Positions 1-9,159 of a stretch of 64,000 nucleotides of DNA are shown piece by piece. Origin of the DNA: Haloarcula sebkhae (GTDB lineage Archaea > Halobacteriota > Halobacteria > Halobacteriales > Haloarculaceae); NCBI RefSeq assembly GCF_014647415.1, contig NZ_BMPD01000007.1, forward strand, positions 22,183 to 86,182, given 5' to 3'. The position numbers and the translations under genes are program-made. The notes beneath the pieces are model-generated. The model did not search any database. It was not told where the DNA came from and saw nothing but the letters and a program-made list of their open reading frames with translations. The first letter of the stretch is position 1. The number at the start of each line of letters is the position of its first letter.

Positions 1-500
1 TTCGGTAGTCACAGAACGCTACTCAACGAGACTGCTAGTGACCCGTATCAGCCCACAGTTCTGGCCCATGCCTACTAAACAGGCCTATTTCGGTCCGTTT
101 AGCAAAACTATCTCTATCTTACTCATATATTCATATCCGCCTGCCCCTAATATCAATTTATTGAACACTCATCAACAAGAAGCACAATGACTGGCACGGC
201 CTCATTGTCCTCATCCGTAGAACTCGCACATGCTGACGTCACCCAATGAATGAGGCCGCCGCCTTCCAGAGGAACTCGCTGGCAACACGCCATCAAGAAA
301 CCCGCTCCACCAGCGCGTCGTGAGCCGCTCTGGGTGGCGTTTAAGCCACTTGATTGGGTAGACTTTCTTTGCCAGGCTATGGTGATGACACCCCAGTCGG
401 TGAGCATCACTGTCGTCACCTTGGACATTGGTCTACCCCCACGCTGTCCGCCGTTCTTGCTCAATACGTTTGCTTGATGTATTCGTTTTGTATCATGATC
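1..500. other. no gene recognised
   Basis: Both strands carry short open frames here, but none has a recognisable motif, ribosome site or acidic haloarchaeal composition. It may be debris of the membrane-gene cluster to its right or of a lost mobile element. Confidence 0.4.
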
Positions 501-797
501 TTAGTCGTCTACTCGGTTATCAGCCTGTCTACGTTTTTTCAGAATTAGTTTGATCAACAGCAGCGCCGCTAGCCCAGCGGCGGCTTTCAAGCCCGCCGAC
601 CGCGTGATTTGCAGGACCGGTTCGGAGCTAACCAGCAACGCTATCCCGTAGAACAACTGTCCGAGGTTTCCCCAGCACCAATGAAACAGCACCGCGCGGC
701 GAACTGGGACGCGACGAACAGTGTCGTCGCTGTTGCCGTCACCGCGCTTGCTGGATGAATGAGGAACTCTTTGATCGACATTAGATGATAGAAGCAC
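501..797 (-). CDS. small membrane protein
   Basis: A 98-residue protein with a charged, serine-rich N-terminus and two hydrophobic segments, around residues 37-57 and 70-83, ending in a basic and acidic tail (KKRRQADNRVDD). It overlaps the end of the upstream membrane gene by 17 bases, as expected for co-translated genes. The function is unknown. Small overlapping multi-membrane genes of this kind occur in haloarchaeal pleomorphic virus (pleolipovirus) modules, but no hallmark such as the spike or Rep protein is present, so a viral origin is only a suggestion. Confidence 0.4.
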   Translation of the reverse strand: MLLSSNVDQRVPHSSSKRGDGNSDDTVRRVPVRRAVLFHWCWGNLGQLFYGIALLVSSEPVLQITRSAGLKAAAGLAALLLIKLILKKRRQADNRVDD

Positions 798-1152
798 CTC
801 CTCCGGGGATGAAGTCTAATACAATCCTGACGGCGGTCCGTAGGCTGGTCGCGTACACGACCACCACGAGAGTGTACACAATCGCCACCCCCGGCAGTCC
901 CGCCGGTCGCATCCAGTTGAAAAACTCAACCACCAGTTGGACACTCAAGTCGATAACACCGTCAAGAATCGGCTGACTGATGGCTGACACGCCGTCAATG
1001 AGCATGTTCGCGATTATCTCCGTCACATCTGCGAGGCCGAGCGTTCCCTCTGTCGACGATCGTGGCTCGCCGAGAAACATGAGAGTGTACGCCCAGAGCG
1101 CTTGGGAAACAACTTCTTCAACGCCGTTCAACAGCGGGGTCAGAGAGCCCAA
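781..1152 (-). CDS. membrane protein with several hydrophobic helices
   Basis: About 123 residues. Amphipathic stretches from residue 38 to 80 lead into a strong membrane segment (LPGVAIVYTLVVVVYATSL) near residues 85-103, then a short tail ending in GGGASII. The start shown is a TTG; the frame stays open upstream, so the true start may lie a few codons earlier. It sits between two other small membrane frames on the same strand. Size and topology are compatible with a virus or plasmid membrane protein, but I do not recognise the family. Confidence 0.5.
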   Translation of the reverse strand: MGSLTPLLNGVEEVVSQALWAYTLMFLGEPRSSTEGTLGLADVTEIIANMLIDGVSAISQPILDGVIDLSVQLVVEFFNWMRPAGLPGVAIVYTLVVVVYATSLRTAVRIVLDFIPGGGASII

Positions 1153-1214
1153 GAATGAATCTGATCGGAGAACTCCTGAAGTCCGACAGAACCGGAGGGA
1201 TCTCTGGTGCTACG

Positions 1215-1474
1215 TCAGCCACCTACGAGTCGCTGGCCTTCTTCTCGGAGTCTGCGAACGACGACGAACAGCGTCAACAGCGTGAACACCAGCACTGCGA
1301 GGTAGCCCTATAGTCCGAACCATTCGACACTGCTACCCATTGGTTCTTTTGGCACCACTGCAGAACCGGGACGGATAGCTCACCCAAGACTTCCGATCCC
1401 ATCGATGGCTCACTGGAACTCACGTTCCCGACGAACGAGGTCGCACTCTCAATGAGTCGCTCGGGAATGTTCAA
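1215..1474 (-). pseudogene. possible frameshifted membrane-anchored gene
   Basis: The first ~60 codons (from MNIPERLIES) read as a soluble acidic protein. Near 1300 the coding-like signal moves to another frame that gives a clear membrane anchor (LAVLVFTLLTLFVVVRRL) and a short charged tail ending at 1215. One indel would join the two. A C-terminal anchor followed by small membrane genes resembles the arrangement after virus spike genes, but this piece is too short to identify. Existence as a gene is uncertain. Confidence 0.25.
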
Positions 1475-1782
1475 GAGTTTGTTTATAAATCTTCACATCC
1501 CTACATAAAGCGTCGTGTTTGGTTAGCTCACAACACTTCTCAACGAAGTCGAGGAGATTAATTTGCATGCCAATCTACTTCTTCAATTTCAACCTTCTAA
1601 GCCGTACACTAACCAATTAAACAGTCAGCATGGCAGGGCATTTAACAACAGAGTCATGCTGTAAATAGTCTGTGTAACTGGTACACACACTTGTTTTCAC
1701 TACTGAAATGCAGACTGTAGGTCCGTATAGAGGTCCACAATCCAGTGGTGGCGCATCAGATCAGTTATTACAGCAGGCAGTC

Positions 1783-2379
1783 TCAGGCACGTAGACACGT
1801 CTCGACGTAGCGACGGAACTCAGCTTTTGACTCCGCGATAGTTTGTGTGTCAGCGGTCAAATATTCGGTCTGAATGCCGATAAGGACAGTCTGAAACAGC
1901 GCTGCCGACTCTTTCGGCTCGTCAACATCGAACACACCCTTATTCACGCCGGCGCGAATAATCTGGGTCAGTTGTTTGCGAATGAAGTTGTCGCTCCGGC
2001 GAAACAGCTCGTAATACTCCTCATTGTGTGCCGTCTGTGCGCGGAGTTCGATAACGGCCTGTGTGAAAGCACAGCCTTGGCTCTCTGTCTCGTCGAATAT
2101 CTCGTTGACGACGATATCGATGTAGTCTCCAGGGGGTTCCTTTGAGAACAGGACTTGCTGCTCAATCTGTTCGAGCATATACCCGAGCAGGTCTAGGAGC
2201 AGGCTATCCTTGTTATCGTAGTGGTGATAGATCAACGACTGACTTTTGTCAAAATGGGCCCCGATTTTCTTGATGGTTAGTCCCGCATAGCCATGTTCAC
2301 ACAGCGCATAGTATGTGGCTTCAAGGATCTCCTCACGGGTGCCGGAAATATCTCCGAAAAATGACGTCTCATCGATCAT
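1783..2379 (-). CDS. TetR/AcrR family transcriptional regulator
   Basis: A 198-residue protein of normal TetR length. Residues ~15-60 form the DNA-binding domain: TREEILEATYYALCEHGY, then the TIKKIGAHFDKSQSLIYHHYDNKDSLLLDLL helix-turn-helix with the conserved YHHYDNKDSLL end. The remainder is the variable ligand-binding helical domain. Haloarchaeal members usually repress a neighbouring exporter or lipid gene, but no intact target lies next to it here; the flanks are non-coding or IS debris. An inverted repeat at 2542-2561, about 165 bases upstream of the start, is a candidate operator. The ligand is unknown. Confidence 0.9.
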   Translation of the reverse strand: MIDETSFFGDISGTREEILEATYYALCEHGYAGLTIKKIGAHFDKSQSLIYHHYDNKDSLLLDLLGYMLEQIEQQVLFSKEPPGDYIDIVVNEIFDETESQGCAFTQAVIELRAQTAHNEEYYELFRRSDNFIRKQLTQIIRAGVNKGVFDVDEPKESAALFQTVLIGIQTEYLTADTQTIAESKAEFRRYVETCLRA

Positions 2380-2960
2380 TGGTGGTTATAATGGCGTACG
2401 TGCATATTTGCATTCTGGTTGTAATACTGCGATAGTGTCGCTTCTGAGGGGGTTCGTGGTGGATGGGCATGAAGGGGCGTAACCGGAGGAGAGTCTCCCT
2501 TCTCTCTCATTTGTCATACTGGTGTGGGTTCGCCAGTAATATTGACTAAATAAGCAGTCAACTTGACTCTGCTGATTCCACTCTCAGAGCAGCAAGTGCG
2601 GCTGAAGTGGGTTGAAACAACATTTGATCATTCAACCTGACCGTTTGAATAGAGAGGTAATATGTGGAGCGAGAGCTGATTAAATCATAGCAATGGCTAA
2701 ACTTCTTGTTGTGTCCTGTTCATTGCACCGTTCATACCCAACCATGTTATTCTAGTATTGACATGACTATGCCCCGTGGACTAACTGGTGATATCTAGGA
2801 CCGGAACACACTGGTTTCCATCAACACCGAAGCATAGTCGCTCGGGGACTACGACGGCCATGAATAGCTTCGAGATTAGTGTCAGCAAGGGGTAGAACTG
2901 GTTACTTACCGAGACTCAGCACCCCACAAAGCCGGGAGTTAGGATGTCTGCTTGCTGCGA
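2380..2960. other. non-coding stretch upstream of tetR
   Basis: No convincing gene. It holds the tetR promoter region, the 2542-2561 inverted repeat and AT-rich sequence leading into the ISH3 remnant. Confidence 0.5.
2542..2561. promoter_or_regulatory. inverted repeat, candidate TetR operator
   Basis: Perfect arms TTGACT and AGTCAA are separated by eight bases. Two-fold symmetric sites of this length upstream of a tetR gene are typical operators. Assignment is by position and symmetry only. Confidence 0.4.
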
Positions 2961-3460
2961 GTGTGCCTAACAAACAGAAGCAAGCAGACAGTGAAATCCA
3001 TCAGGACGAACTCCTTAATTTCCTCGTCAAACCAGTCGACGAGGAAGTTGCTCCTGACCTTGCCAACAACGCAGATACAACGCAGAGGACATTCACGAGG
3101 TCCTCGTCGGTACGACTGCCGACGGAACCTCAATCTTCACACTATGTAAATCAAGTGAAGACTCGCTGCCGACGAACACGATCCGTTACTAGCTCCGAAC
3201 AAAGTTCGAGTTGGAACAGCTCGAATGAGTCGCTAACACACTTCTTCAGACGGATGCCGTCGGACTGCACTTTGGGCAGGTGGAGGTCTGCGCGGATCTT
3301 CGCCTGAGGCCGTTACTGTAACAAAGACAAGACAGACTCCTACTACCATTCGGGAACCAAATTCAGCGAGAGCCACTCAAACGAACGCTAACTACTGATT
3401 CACCCGAAGATTCACGAGTAGCGCCGAAGAAAATATTGTGAAGGCCACTTATTGAGTGTC
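2961..3460 (+). pseudogene. ISH3-family transposase, N-terminal remnant
   Basis: The translation carries the remembered start of ISH3 transposases (KQADSEIHQDELLNFLV, then DEEVAPDLANNADTT). It continues in other frames with VLVGTTADGTSIFTLC and QVEVCADLRLRP. Several frameshifts and stops break it, and matching ends before the catalytic core, so the element is dead and truncated. The neighbouring tetR and IS6 remnants show that this is a site of repeated insertion and deletion. Confidence 0.65.
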
Positions 3461-3479
3461 ACTAGGACATAACATACGA

Positions 3480-3790
3480 TCTTCCGGCTGCGTTTCTGGA
3501 GTTCACTGTCGATAGATTCGAGGAAGCGATCGATACAGAGATCGGCGACAAACTATCAGAATATCTTGAGTGTCCACAGAAAAGCTTCTGCAACTTCAGT
3601 CCGACACGGAACAGCGGCGACTCCAAGCGGCACTAGCCATCCCCGGTCACGAGCCATGACAAACGAGGTATTTCGCGAATAATTCACACAGCTCGACGAG
3701 CGACTGGCAGCCACCATTTGAGGCATCGTTGAACGCGGCATCGACGACGGAACTCTCTGTGATGTCGACCCCTCACGGCTGCGGAACATC
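3480..3790 (+). pseudogene. TetR-family regulator, C-terminal remnant
   Basis: In shifting frames the sequence reads VDRFEEAIDTEIGDKLSEYL, LQAALAIPGHEP, then NEVFRE, FTQLDERLAATI and GIVERGIDDGTLCDVDPSRL. This is the typical ligand-binding half of a haloarchaeal TetR protein. At least two frameshifts and two stops interrupt it, and the DNA-binding N-terminus is missing. It breaks off into an IS6 remnant at ~3790, so an IS6 insertion or deletion probably killed it. It is not a copy of the intact tetR at 1783, whose sequence differs. Confidence 0.6.
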
Positions 3791-4065
3791 TCTTATTGGA
3801 TTCACAAGGCTGATTTACAGTCCGAAGGTGGTCGGTCACCGGATCACGTTGCGGTTGATGAGACCGTGCTCAACTCAATAATGAACAGTACTGGCTGTAC
3901 GCTGCTGTCGATCCACAGACGAATAAATTGCTTCATACAAAGCTTAGACCGACCACGACGAAGATTCTCGCTCATTCCTTTCTCACCGAACTCAACGAGA
4001 AACACGACGTTGACGACGCTGTGTTTCTCGTTAATGGCTCCAAATCGTTACAAGTTGCGTGTCAC
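3790..4065 (+). pseudogene. IS6-family transposase remnant
   Basis: Reads WIHKADLQSEGGRSPDHVAVDETV, QYWLYAAVDPQTNKLLH and FLTELNEKHDVDDAVFLV, which is the first half of a haloarchaeal IS6 catalytic domain. A frameshift lies after the first catalytic Asp. The coding signal stops exactly at the left inverted repeat of the next IS6 element (4066), so this copy was cut by it. Confidence 0.7.
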
Positions 4066-4810
4066 GGCACTGTCTAGTTAAGCCAGTTTGAGAAGTGAGC
4101 AGTTCATGCTTTGGGTTGTTCATGCTGTCGCCAGAACTGCTCAGAGAGACGTTGGACACGGCAAATCTTGAATGTTGGGAGCGAGAGCGGACGGCCACGC
4201 CCGTCAGGGCGTTGGCCGTCCGGCTCCACGCGACTGGCTGTTCACTTAGAGAAACACAAGCAGTTCTGCACTTATTCGGCGTACAACGCTCTCATCAGGC
4301 AATTTTTCAGTGGGTTCATCGAGTAGCTGACAGCGTTCCCGACCCGCCTGAGGCGCAGCCGAAGCGGGTCGCGGTAGACGAGACCGCTGTCAAAATCAAT
4401 GACGAGTGGTCTTGGTTATATGCCGCAATAGACCTCGACACCAAGTTGATACTGGGTGTCGATCTATTCGGATCTCACGGGACCGATCCAGCTGCTGCGT
4501 TTTTGCATGGACTCTCCGAGAAACACGACCTCTCTGAGGCCGTGTTTCTCGTCGATGGCTTCGGCTATCAGACTGCCCTTGCTCGATTAGGGCTCAGCGG
4601 TCGGCGTGATTACACAGACCGAAACCTAATTGAAAAGTGGTTTCAGACACTCAAAATACGGATCGACCGCTTCCATAATTCGTGGGTGGGCAGTCGGTCG
4701 AGCGTTCGCCGCTGGTGCTTGCAGTTCGCACATTATTATAACCGCCAGCGACCGCATCAGTCACTAAACAATCGAACGCCAGCTGAGGTTGTGACTAACT
4801 AGACAGTGCC
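4066..4810 (+). mobile_element. complete IS6-family insertion sequence
   Basis: 745 bases bounded by perfect 15-base inverted ends (GGCACTGTCTAGTTA at the left, its complement at the right) around one transposase gene. The flanking octamers (4058-4065 and 4811-4818) differ, so no target duplication remains; this fits recombination with the older IS6 copy on its left. Confidence 0.85.
4122..4802 (+). CDS. IS6-family DDE transposase
   Basis: About 226 residues, normal for haloarchaeal IS6. The N-terminal HTH region contains PVRALAVRLHATGCSLRETQAVL and WVHRVADSVPDP. The catalytic triad is visible as Asp in VAVDETAVK, Asp in VFLVDGFGY and Glu in NLIEKWFQTLK. The C-terminus has the usual HYYNRQRPHQSLNNRTPAEV motif. 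A GTG at 4095 is a possible earlier start; the ATG at 4122 matches the usual family start (MLSPELL). It looks intact and could be active. Confidence 0.85.
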   Translation: MLSPELLRETLDTANLECWERERTATPVRALAVRLHATGCSLRETQAVLHLFGVQRSHQAIFQWVHRVADSVPDPPEAQPKRVAVDETAVKINDEWSWLYAAIDLDTKLILGVDLFGSHGTDPAAAFLHGLSEKHDLSEAVFLVDGFGYQTALARLGLSGRRDYTDRNLIEKWFQTLKIRIDRFHNSWVGSRSSVRRWCLQFAHYYNRQRPHQSLNNRTPAEVVTN

Positions 4811-5608
4811 GGATGTGTCTAACAGACAGTTGTGGCGCCCCGTGGAGACGTCGTCGTTTCTGATCATGACCACACAAGAATCGTTAATATGATTTTACGA
4901 GCTGCATTGACAGTCCTTGCTTTACACCAGACTGTCTCCACGAACCATCCTTGATAACCGATTCTGCCGGTAACCATTGATTAAGAATGCCTTCGAAAAG
5001 AGGGGATGCACGTCGCCGCCGCCAGCTCGGTCTTCTTCGAGCGTATCTTAATCACGACTGATGTCTTATCAGGACAGAGCTGGACATTCAAACCGAGTCA
5101 GTAAGTAATGCTTTATCAGTAGTTGTTAATGCGGCCAGTTTATTCACCTTCAGCCCTGTAATAAATCCTTCAGACGTATTCTTACGAGGTGATCTCCGAA
5201 TAAAGAAACCATGCTACTAACTACTGTTATCCGGTACTGAGTTGATGACATTCTCCCGTTTTAATATACGAACCTGTGTGCATCGTGTAGAAGGCGGCGA
5301 CAGCTGTGGGATAAAGATGTGAAGAGTAGATATGTGGAAGCACTCTGTTGGGTATCATTTTTCGTATCGGAAATTGTATGTCTGGAGAGGTGTGTTCTCT
5401 GAGGTTTGTATTAATTGGGGACGTTAGGAACAGTATCGCAAGACAGTGAGCGGCAGTTCGAAAAGACAGAATATGTACTGGGGTGGCGCTGCACTTTAGC
5501 CCATTTCGGTCAGAGAACATGCGCTACCTTTCAGTTAGATAGTGCCATTGCTTGAGCGATTCTCCGATAGGTATTATATAACAATATCCGCTGGGAATCT
5601 CTCCAAAC
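4811..5608. other. about 800 bases without a recognised gene
   Basis: AT-rich, with short frames on both strands lacking motifs. An ATG near 4987 opens a basic 24-codon frame (MPSKRGDARRRRQLG) that stops quickly and is probably not a gene. Confidence 0.45.
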
Positions 5609-5611
5609 TTG

Positions 5612-6313
5612 ATGAGGCAACAAATCATCATCTGTGTTGTTATAGTTGCTGCAGTAGGTGCTACTGGTACTGCGACTAACACTGAAATTTCAGCATTACA
5701 AGCACTGGATTCGGCTTCAGAGCCCACTCCAACACCAGTACCTACTCCAGAGCCCACTCCAACACCAGTACCTACTCCAGAGCCCACTCCAACACCAGTA
5801 CCTACTCCAGAGCCCACTCCAACACCAGCACCTACTCCAGAGCCCACTCCAACACCAGCACCTACTCCAGAGCCCACTCCAACACCAGCAGACGGCCCAG
5901 TGGTTGTCGAAATTGGGAACTGGGGTGAGACAGTGCATAATAGTTCAGAAGTCCGATTTCGAGTGGTTAAGTATCGGATCACGGAATCTATCGAAGAGAG
6001 TGATGGAGATGTAGAAACGCCATCAGACGGTAATAAGTTTGTAGTTGCTACTATTCAGATGGCAACAGATCCTGGTCATAGGGTTAGTGTCGGGCAAGAA
6101 CAGTGGTCATTTACTGGACTGACAGATGAGGAACATAGCCCACATGAGGTCACCACTGACGTCCGGAATGGCTTCCCAAATAAAACAGAACTGCATGGAG
6201 ATCATGTTCAGGGTACTATAGTTTGGGAAGTGAGATATCCAAGCGATGCAGAGTTTAATATGGTGCCTTACAATAACCAAACTGGACGCTCAGGCCGTGT
6301 AGTCACAAACTAG
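5612..6313 (+). CDS. secreted protein with Pro-Thr-Glu repeat stalk
   Basis: About 233 residues. A short hydrophobic N-terminus ([17 protein letters not shown]) acts as signal peptide or anchor. Residues ~37-95 are a pure PTPEPTPTP-type stalk, which is commonly O-glycosylated in haloarchaeal surface proteins. The C-terminal ~140 residues form a small beta-rich domain ([34 protein letters not shown]) that resembles DUF4352-like extracellular domains. Codon use is AT-rich. Start: TTG 5609 or ATG 5612. The binding partner is unknown. Confidence 0.75.
   Translation: MRQQIIICVVIVAAVGATGTATNTEISALQALDSASEPTPTPVPTPEPTPTPVPTPEPTPTPVPTPEPTPTPAPTPEPTPTPAPTPEPTPTPADGPVVVEIGNWGETVHNSSEVRFRVVKYRITESIEESDGDVETPSDGNKFVVATIQMATDPGHRVSVGQEQWSFTGLTDEEHSPHEVTTDVRNGFPNKTELHGDHVQGTIVWEVRYPSDAEFNMVPYNNQTGRSGRVVTN
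5720..5890 (+). repeat. 30-base tandem repeat inside a coding region
   Basis: Five full copies and one partial copy of a 30-base unit beginning GAGCCCACTCCAACACCAG. The first three copies have GTA and the later ones GCA at one codon, giving Val or Ala. The near-identity implies recent expansion by slippage or unequal crossover, so copy number may differ between strains. Confidence 0.95.
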
Positions 6314-6915
6314 GCTATCCGTTTCCAATATTCTTAGTATTCTCCGTCCACTTGCTCAACCCTTTAAAAAAGATCCGGCGCTAATTAATAATTATTGAAC
6401 GTAGTGGTGCGTAGGTCACACTTCATACTGGATTCTCATACAGGTAGTTACGACAGCCTCCAGGCCACAGGCAGCGTTGTTTTCTATTGGCGTATCCACT
6501 TCCAGATTTCAGAAATTTCCTCTCGAAAATAGTCAATTATCGTTGAATTCCCCACCTATTATCAAATGCAAGGAAATACCAATCAGAATTCGATCGTCAA
6601 ATGCCACGATGTCCACCAAACACAGTCTGGAGTTGGCTAAATAGACTCGAAAGGCTTGGAGCATAGCTGTTCGAATCCGGCATTTACCTTATAAACTGGA
6701 GGACTCGACCCCTTCTCACCCATATCGAACCGACTCCACCGGCATAATTAAACAGATATACGAACATAATGAATTGGTTTGAAATTAATGGTGAGGACGC
6801 TTTTGACGGCGAGATCAAAGTGTTTGAACAGTGCCCACGTCGGCGTCGTGAAACGGTGGCGTGGGGTCGACGTGAAAGTCGTCCGCATCTCCGAGCCTAT
6901 CGAACAAGGCGACGT
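6314..6915. other. non-coding or degraded stretch
   Basis: No gene recognised. Contains AT-rich promoter-like sequence near 6365-6400 and the open upstream part of the frame leading to the tnpB fragment. Confidence 0.4.
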
Positions 6916-7131
6916 ATGACACAAACGCAGGCTCTCACGAAGACACTCGTGTTCCACTGGATGGGCAACGAAAGCTTGCTTCACCAAGCCCGCTTGGAGT
7001 GTCGTCAGGTGTCCAATGAGGTACTACGGCTCAGCTATGACGGCCGGGACTGGAACGAGTTTGGGGATATTGTTGAGGAGGATGCCGACCTCGTGCAAAA
7101 CACGGTACAGTGTATTATTAGCAGTAGATAG
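6916..7131 (+). pseudogene. TnpB (IS200/IS605) N-terminal fragment
   Basis: The 71 codons from MTQTQALTKTLVF resemble the start of haloarchaeal TnpB RNA-guided nucleases: a beta strand (TKTLVFHWMGNES), then the helix LLHQARLECRQVSNEVLRLSYDGRDW and EEDADLVQNTVQ. The protein stops after ~70 residues, well short of the RuvC domain (full length ~400), so it is a truncated remnant. The downstream sequence turns abruptly AT-rich. Confidence 0.45.
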
Positions 7132-7134
7132 TAG

Positions 7135-7460
7135 CACGATTTCTTTACTCAGATCTTACCTCGTAAGAATACGTTTGAAAAGTTTATTACAAGATTGGAA
7201 CTGAATAAACTAGCCGTATTAACAACTACTGTTAAATACGATGCAGCTAGAAATACAAATTTTTTATTTTTATATGATCTTATTGTAATAGTACTGTGGA
7301 GAGTAAAAATATAATGTCTGACTTAGCTAGATGATTGAGATCTCTGAATGTAGACACTTGTCTTTGGTTTTAATTCCGTGTTTTATTACATCTTATACGC
7401 TCCATAGTAACTTCAGTTCACCAAACGCTCACGATCTGGCGTCTGAAGTGGACTGTCCCA
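7135..7460. other. AT-rich region, possible DNA unwinding element
   Basis: About 300 bases of very AT-rich sequence (long T and A runs near 7258-7315) without a gene, directly beside the cluster of origin-box-like repeats. The pairing is what a replication origin would show. Confidence 0.5.
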
Positions 7461-7466
7461 AGTGAC

Positions 7467-7950
7467 TTACAACCCGAAAAAGGGGAGAGAGGAACATTCA
7501 GGATCACCAAAGCAACTTCGCGAGCCATCATGTTCGAAATACGGTATCACTTTCATTCGTGAATTGGTCCTACCAGCGCCGGTCTTTCTTAACCATTCTG
7601 GCGGTTACTACTCGAAAATGGGGTGTGTGAGAAAGACCGTATCATCTAGACCATCATTCGCAAAATCCAGATTATGTGGATTTTGCTTCAAGGTTCACTT
7701 CCCCTAACAACGCGAAAATAGGGTGGGTGAAACATCGAACTAGGTGTATTACCATACCCAACGTCTTACAACTCGAAAACGGGGAGTGAGTGAGTCAATA
7801 GATTCGATGTACCCATAGATCTGCTGTGGTATCTCTTATCCCCCTCCGATTTACAAACCGAAAATGGAGGGGTGTCCTACGATCTCTTTGTCGTCGGTAC
7901 AATCTATGATACGGAGACGGTGAGAAACGACGGAAATTCGGGGTGTGTGG
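7467..7950 (+). repeat. six degenerate origin-recognition-box-like repeats
   Basis: Six copies of a motif near TTACAACTCGAAAANGGGG followed by GTGTG lie at 7467-7489, 7605-7629, 7704-7729, 7765-7790, 7851-7876 and 7921-7950, all in one orientation. Several have a C-rich left arm complementary to the G-rich right arm. This form (short dyad, GAAA, G-rich tail) is that of haloarchaeal Orc1/Cdc6 binding boxes. A seventh copy is at 21596-21623. No orc1 gene lies beside this cluster; the one at 15.7 kb is flanked by a different box sequence. Confidence 0.55.
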
Positions 7951-7981
7951 TCCCATCGATATTGGTCTACCTCCTCGAGGC

Positions 7982-8392
7982 TTACTCGTCTGGGTTGACT
8001 GAGTTGTACTTGAAGGTCATTTTATGACCTTCCCACCACTGCCAGTAGTAGCGATTGTCGTTGGTCTCCTTGATCGTGATCGACGCGATGCATATGTTTA
8101 CACCACCGTCTGGAGTGCGCTGCTGCCAGTCGGGACAGGTACAGAATTTCGCGATGATCTCGGCCTCGTAACGATTTCCAGAGGCGGCTTCCACTTCGAA
8201 TCTACCACCCTTGGCGAGTAAAATGAAAGTCATTGTTTCTTCGAAAACGCGTTTCGTTCGTGGCTCGAGGTCGTTTGCCGAGCTGAGGCCATCCGATACG
8301 AGCATTCGGTCGCGAACGTCTTCCGCCTGTCCTCCATCTGGAGCGAGATCGCTGTCAATCCCCTGAATCCGATTCTCCAAGAGTGCTTCCAC
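7982..8392 (-). pseudogene. SWIM zinc-finger protein, frameshifted
   Basis: The N-terminal ~100 residues match a common haloarchaeal SWIM-domain protein (MEALLENRIQGIDSDLAPDG, LEPRTKRVFEETMTFILLAKGGRFEV, then CTCPDWQQRTPDGG). SWIM needs CxC followed by CxH; in this frame the text after DGG is VNICIASI. Shifting by one base at about 8101-8106 gives CKHMHRVDHD, restoring CKH. One indel has therefore removed the second half of the zinc site. The gene lies right after the origin-like repeats. Confidence 0.7.
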
Positions 8393-8402
8393 AAGACATT
8401 AT

Positions 8403-8530
8403 CTAATTCTGGATGGCCTCAGTTGGCGTTTGTCCATCGAGTGCTTGGTTCGGTCGTTCGTGGTTATAGTGGTGTCTGAATCGTCGTAGCTATTGTTTTG
8501 AGCTGGATTGACTGCCCTCCAAGAAGAAGT
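8403..8530 (-). pseudogene. integrase-core transposase, C-terminal fragment
   Basis: On the minus strand the sequence ends RRFRHHYNHERPNQALDGQTPTEAIQN then stop, the typical end of integrase-core (rve) transposases. Nothing recognisable precedes it, so it is a cut-off end. Confidence 0.5.
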
Positions 8531-8886
8531 GAATGCGGCCGATTCACATCGCCACAGTCTGGAACCATTTTCGATGTGGTTCCTAATTCGATAGTCAAGC
8601 TGACCGCTCAAACCGTGACAGGAGAGGAGTGCTTGTCGATGGACCGACTTAACAGCCAAAGCTACAATCAAGCACAAAATGACAACGGTACTACAGACAA
8701 CACTATGACAGCTGCAAGACAGACTTACGACCAATCAGAGTGACATAGAGACGGGAAGCGTTGGCTCACCGAGCGACAGACCCCGAATAGATACGACCGC
8801 AACCAGAGTTCCCGACAGATTGGCGACGTTGGGTCGGTTCACAACACCCACTCGACAATGGCAGAGGCGGAAGAGGGCTGAGCGAT

Positions 8887-9159
8887 TTAGTCGGTGTATT
8901 GGGTTTCCCAGTCACGGCGGGCGTCAATCTCCCGACGTCCACGGCGCGTGAGCGTATAGCAGTTTGTTCGCTGGTCATGCTGCCCCTTCTCGACGAGGCC
9001 CTTCTTGACAAGTGTGTCGATATTCGGGTAGAGTCGACCGTGGTGGATATCCCCCTCGTAATAGTTTTCTAACTCTTCTTTAACCGCAGTACCATGTGGT
9101 TCGTGCTGGCCAGCAATCGTGTACAGTATATCACGCTGAAACCCTGTTAGATCGTGCAT
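8887..9159 (-). CDS. PadR-family transcriptional regulator
   Basis: A 90-residue winged-helix protein of the size typical for haloarchaeal PadR-like regulators. It starts MHDLTGFQRDILYTIAG, with recognition region HGTAVKEELENYYEGDIHHGRLYPNIDTLVKKGLVEKG and wing YTLTRRGRREIDARRDWE. It begins ~240 bases from the divergent PRC-barrel gene at 9397, and might control it. The ligand is unknown. Confidence 0.88.
   Translation of the reverse strand: MHDLTGFQRDILYTIAGQHEPHGTAVKEELENYYEGDIHHGRLYPNIDTLVKKGLVEKGQHDQRTNCYTLTRRGRREIDARRDWETQYTD

Noticed and set aside
5720-5890. CRISPR-like array
   Set aside because: Tandem 30-base units have no spacers; they encode the Pro/Thr stalk.
5524-5982. Gly/Val-rich minus-strand frame of repeats
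   Set aside because: It is the complement of the PTPEP stalk of the plus-strand secreted protein.
6630-6680. GTTCGAATCC, a tRNA T-loop-like sequence
   Set aside because: The flanking bases cannot form a T-stem, anticodon arm or acceptor; no tRNA can be folded.
7467-7950. CRISPR-like array at the regularly recurring GAAAANGGGG motif
   Set aside because: Repeats are degenerate, spacing is irregular (63 to 138 bases), and they lie beside an AT-rich tract, which fits origin boxes better.
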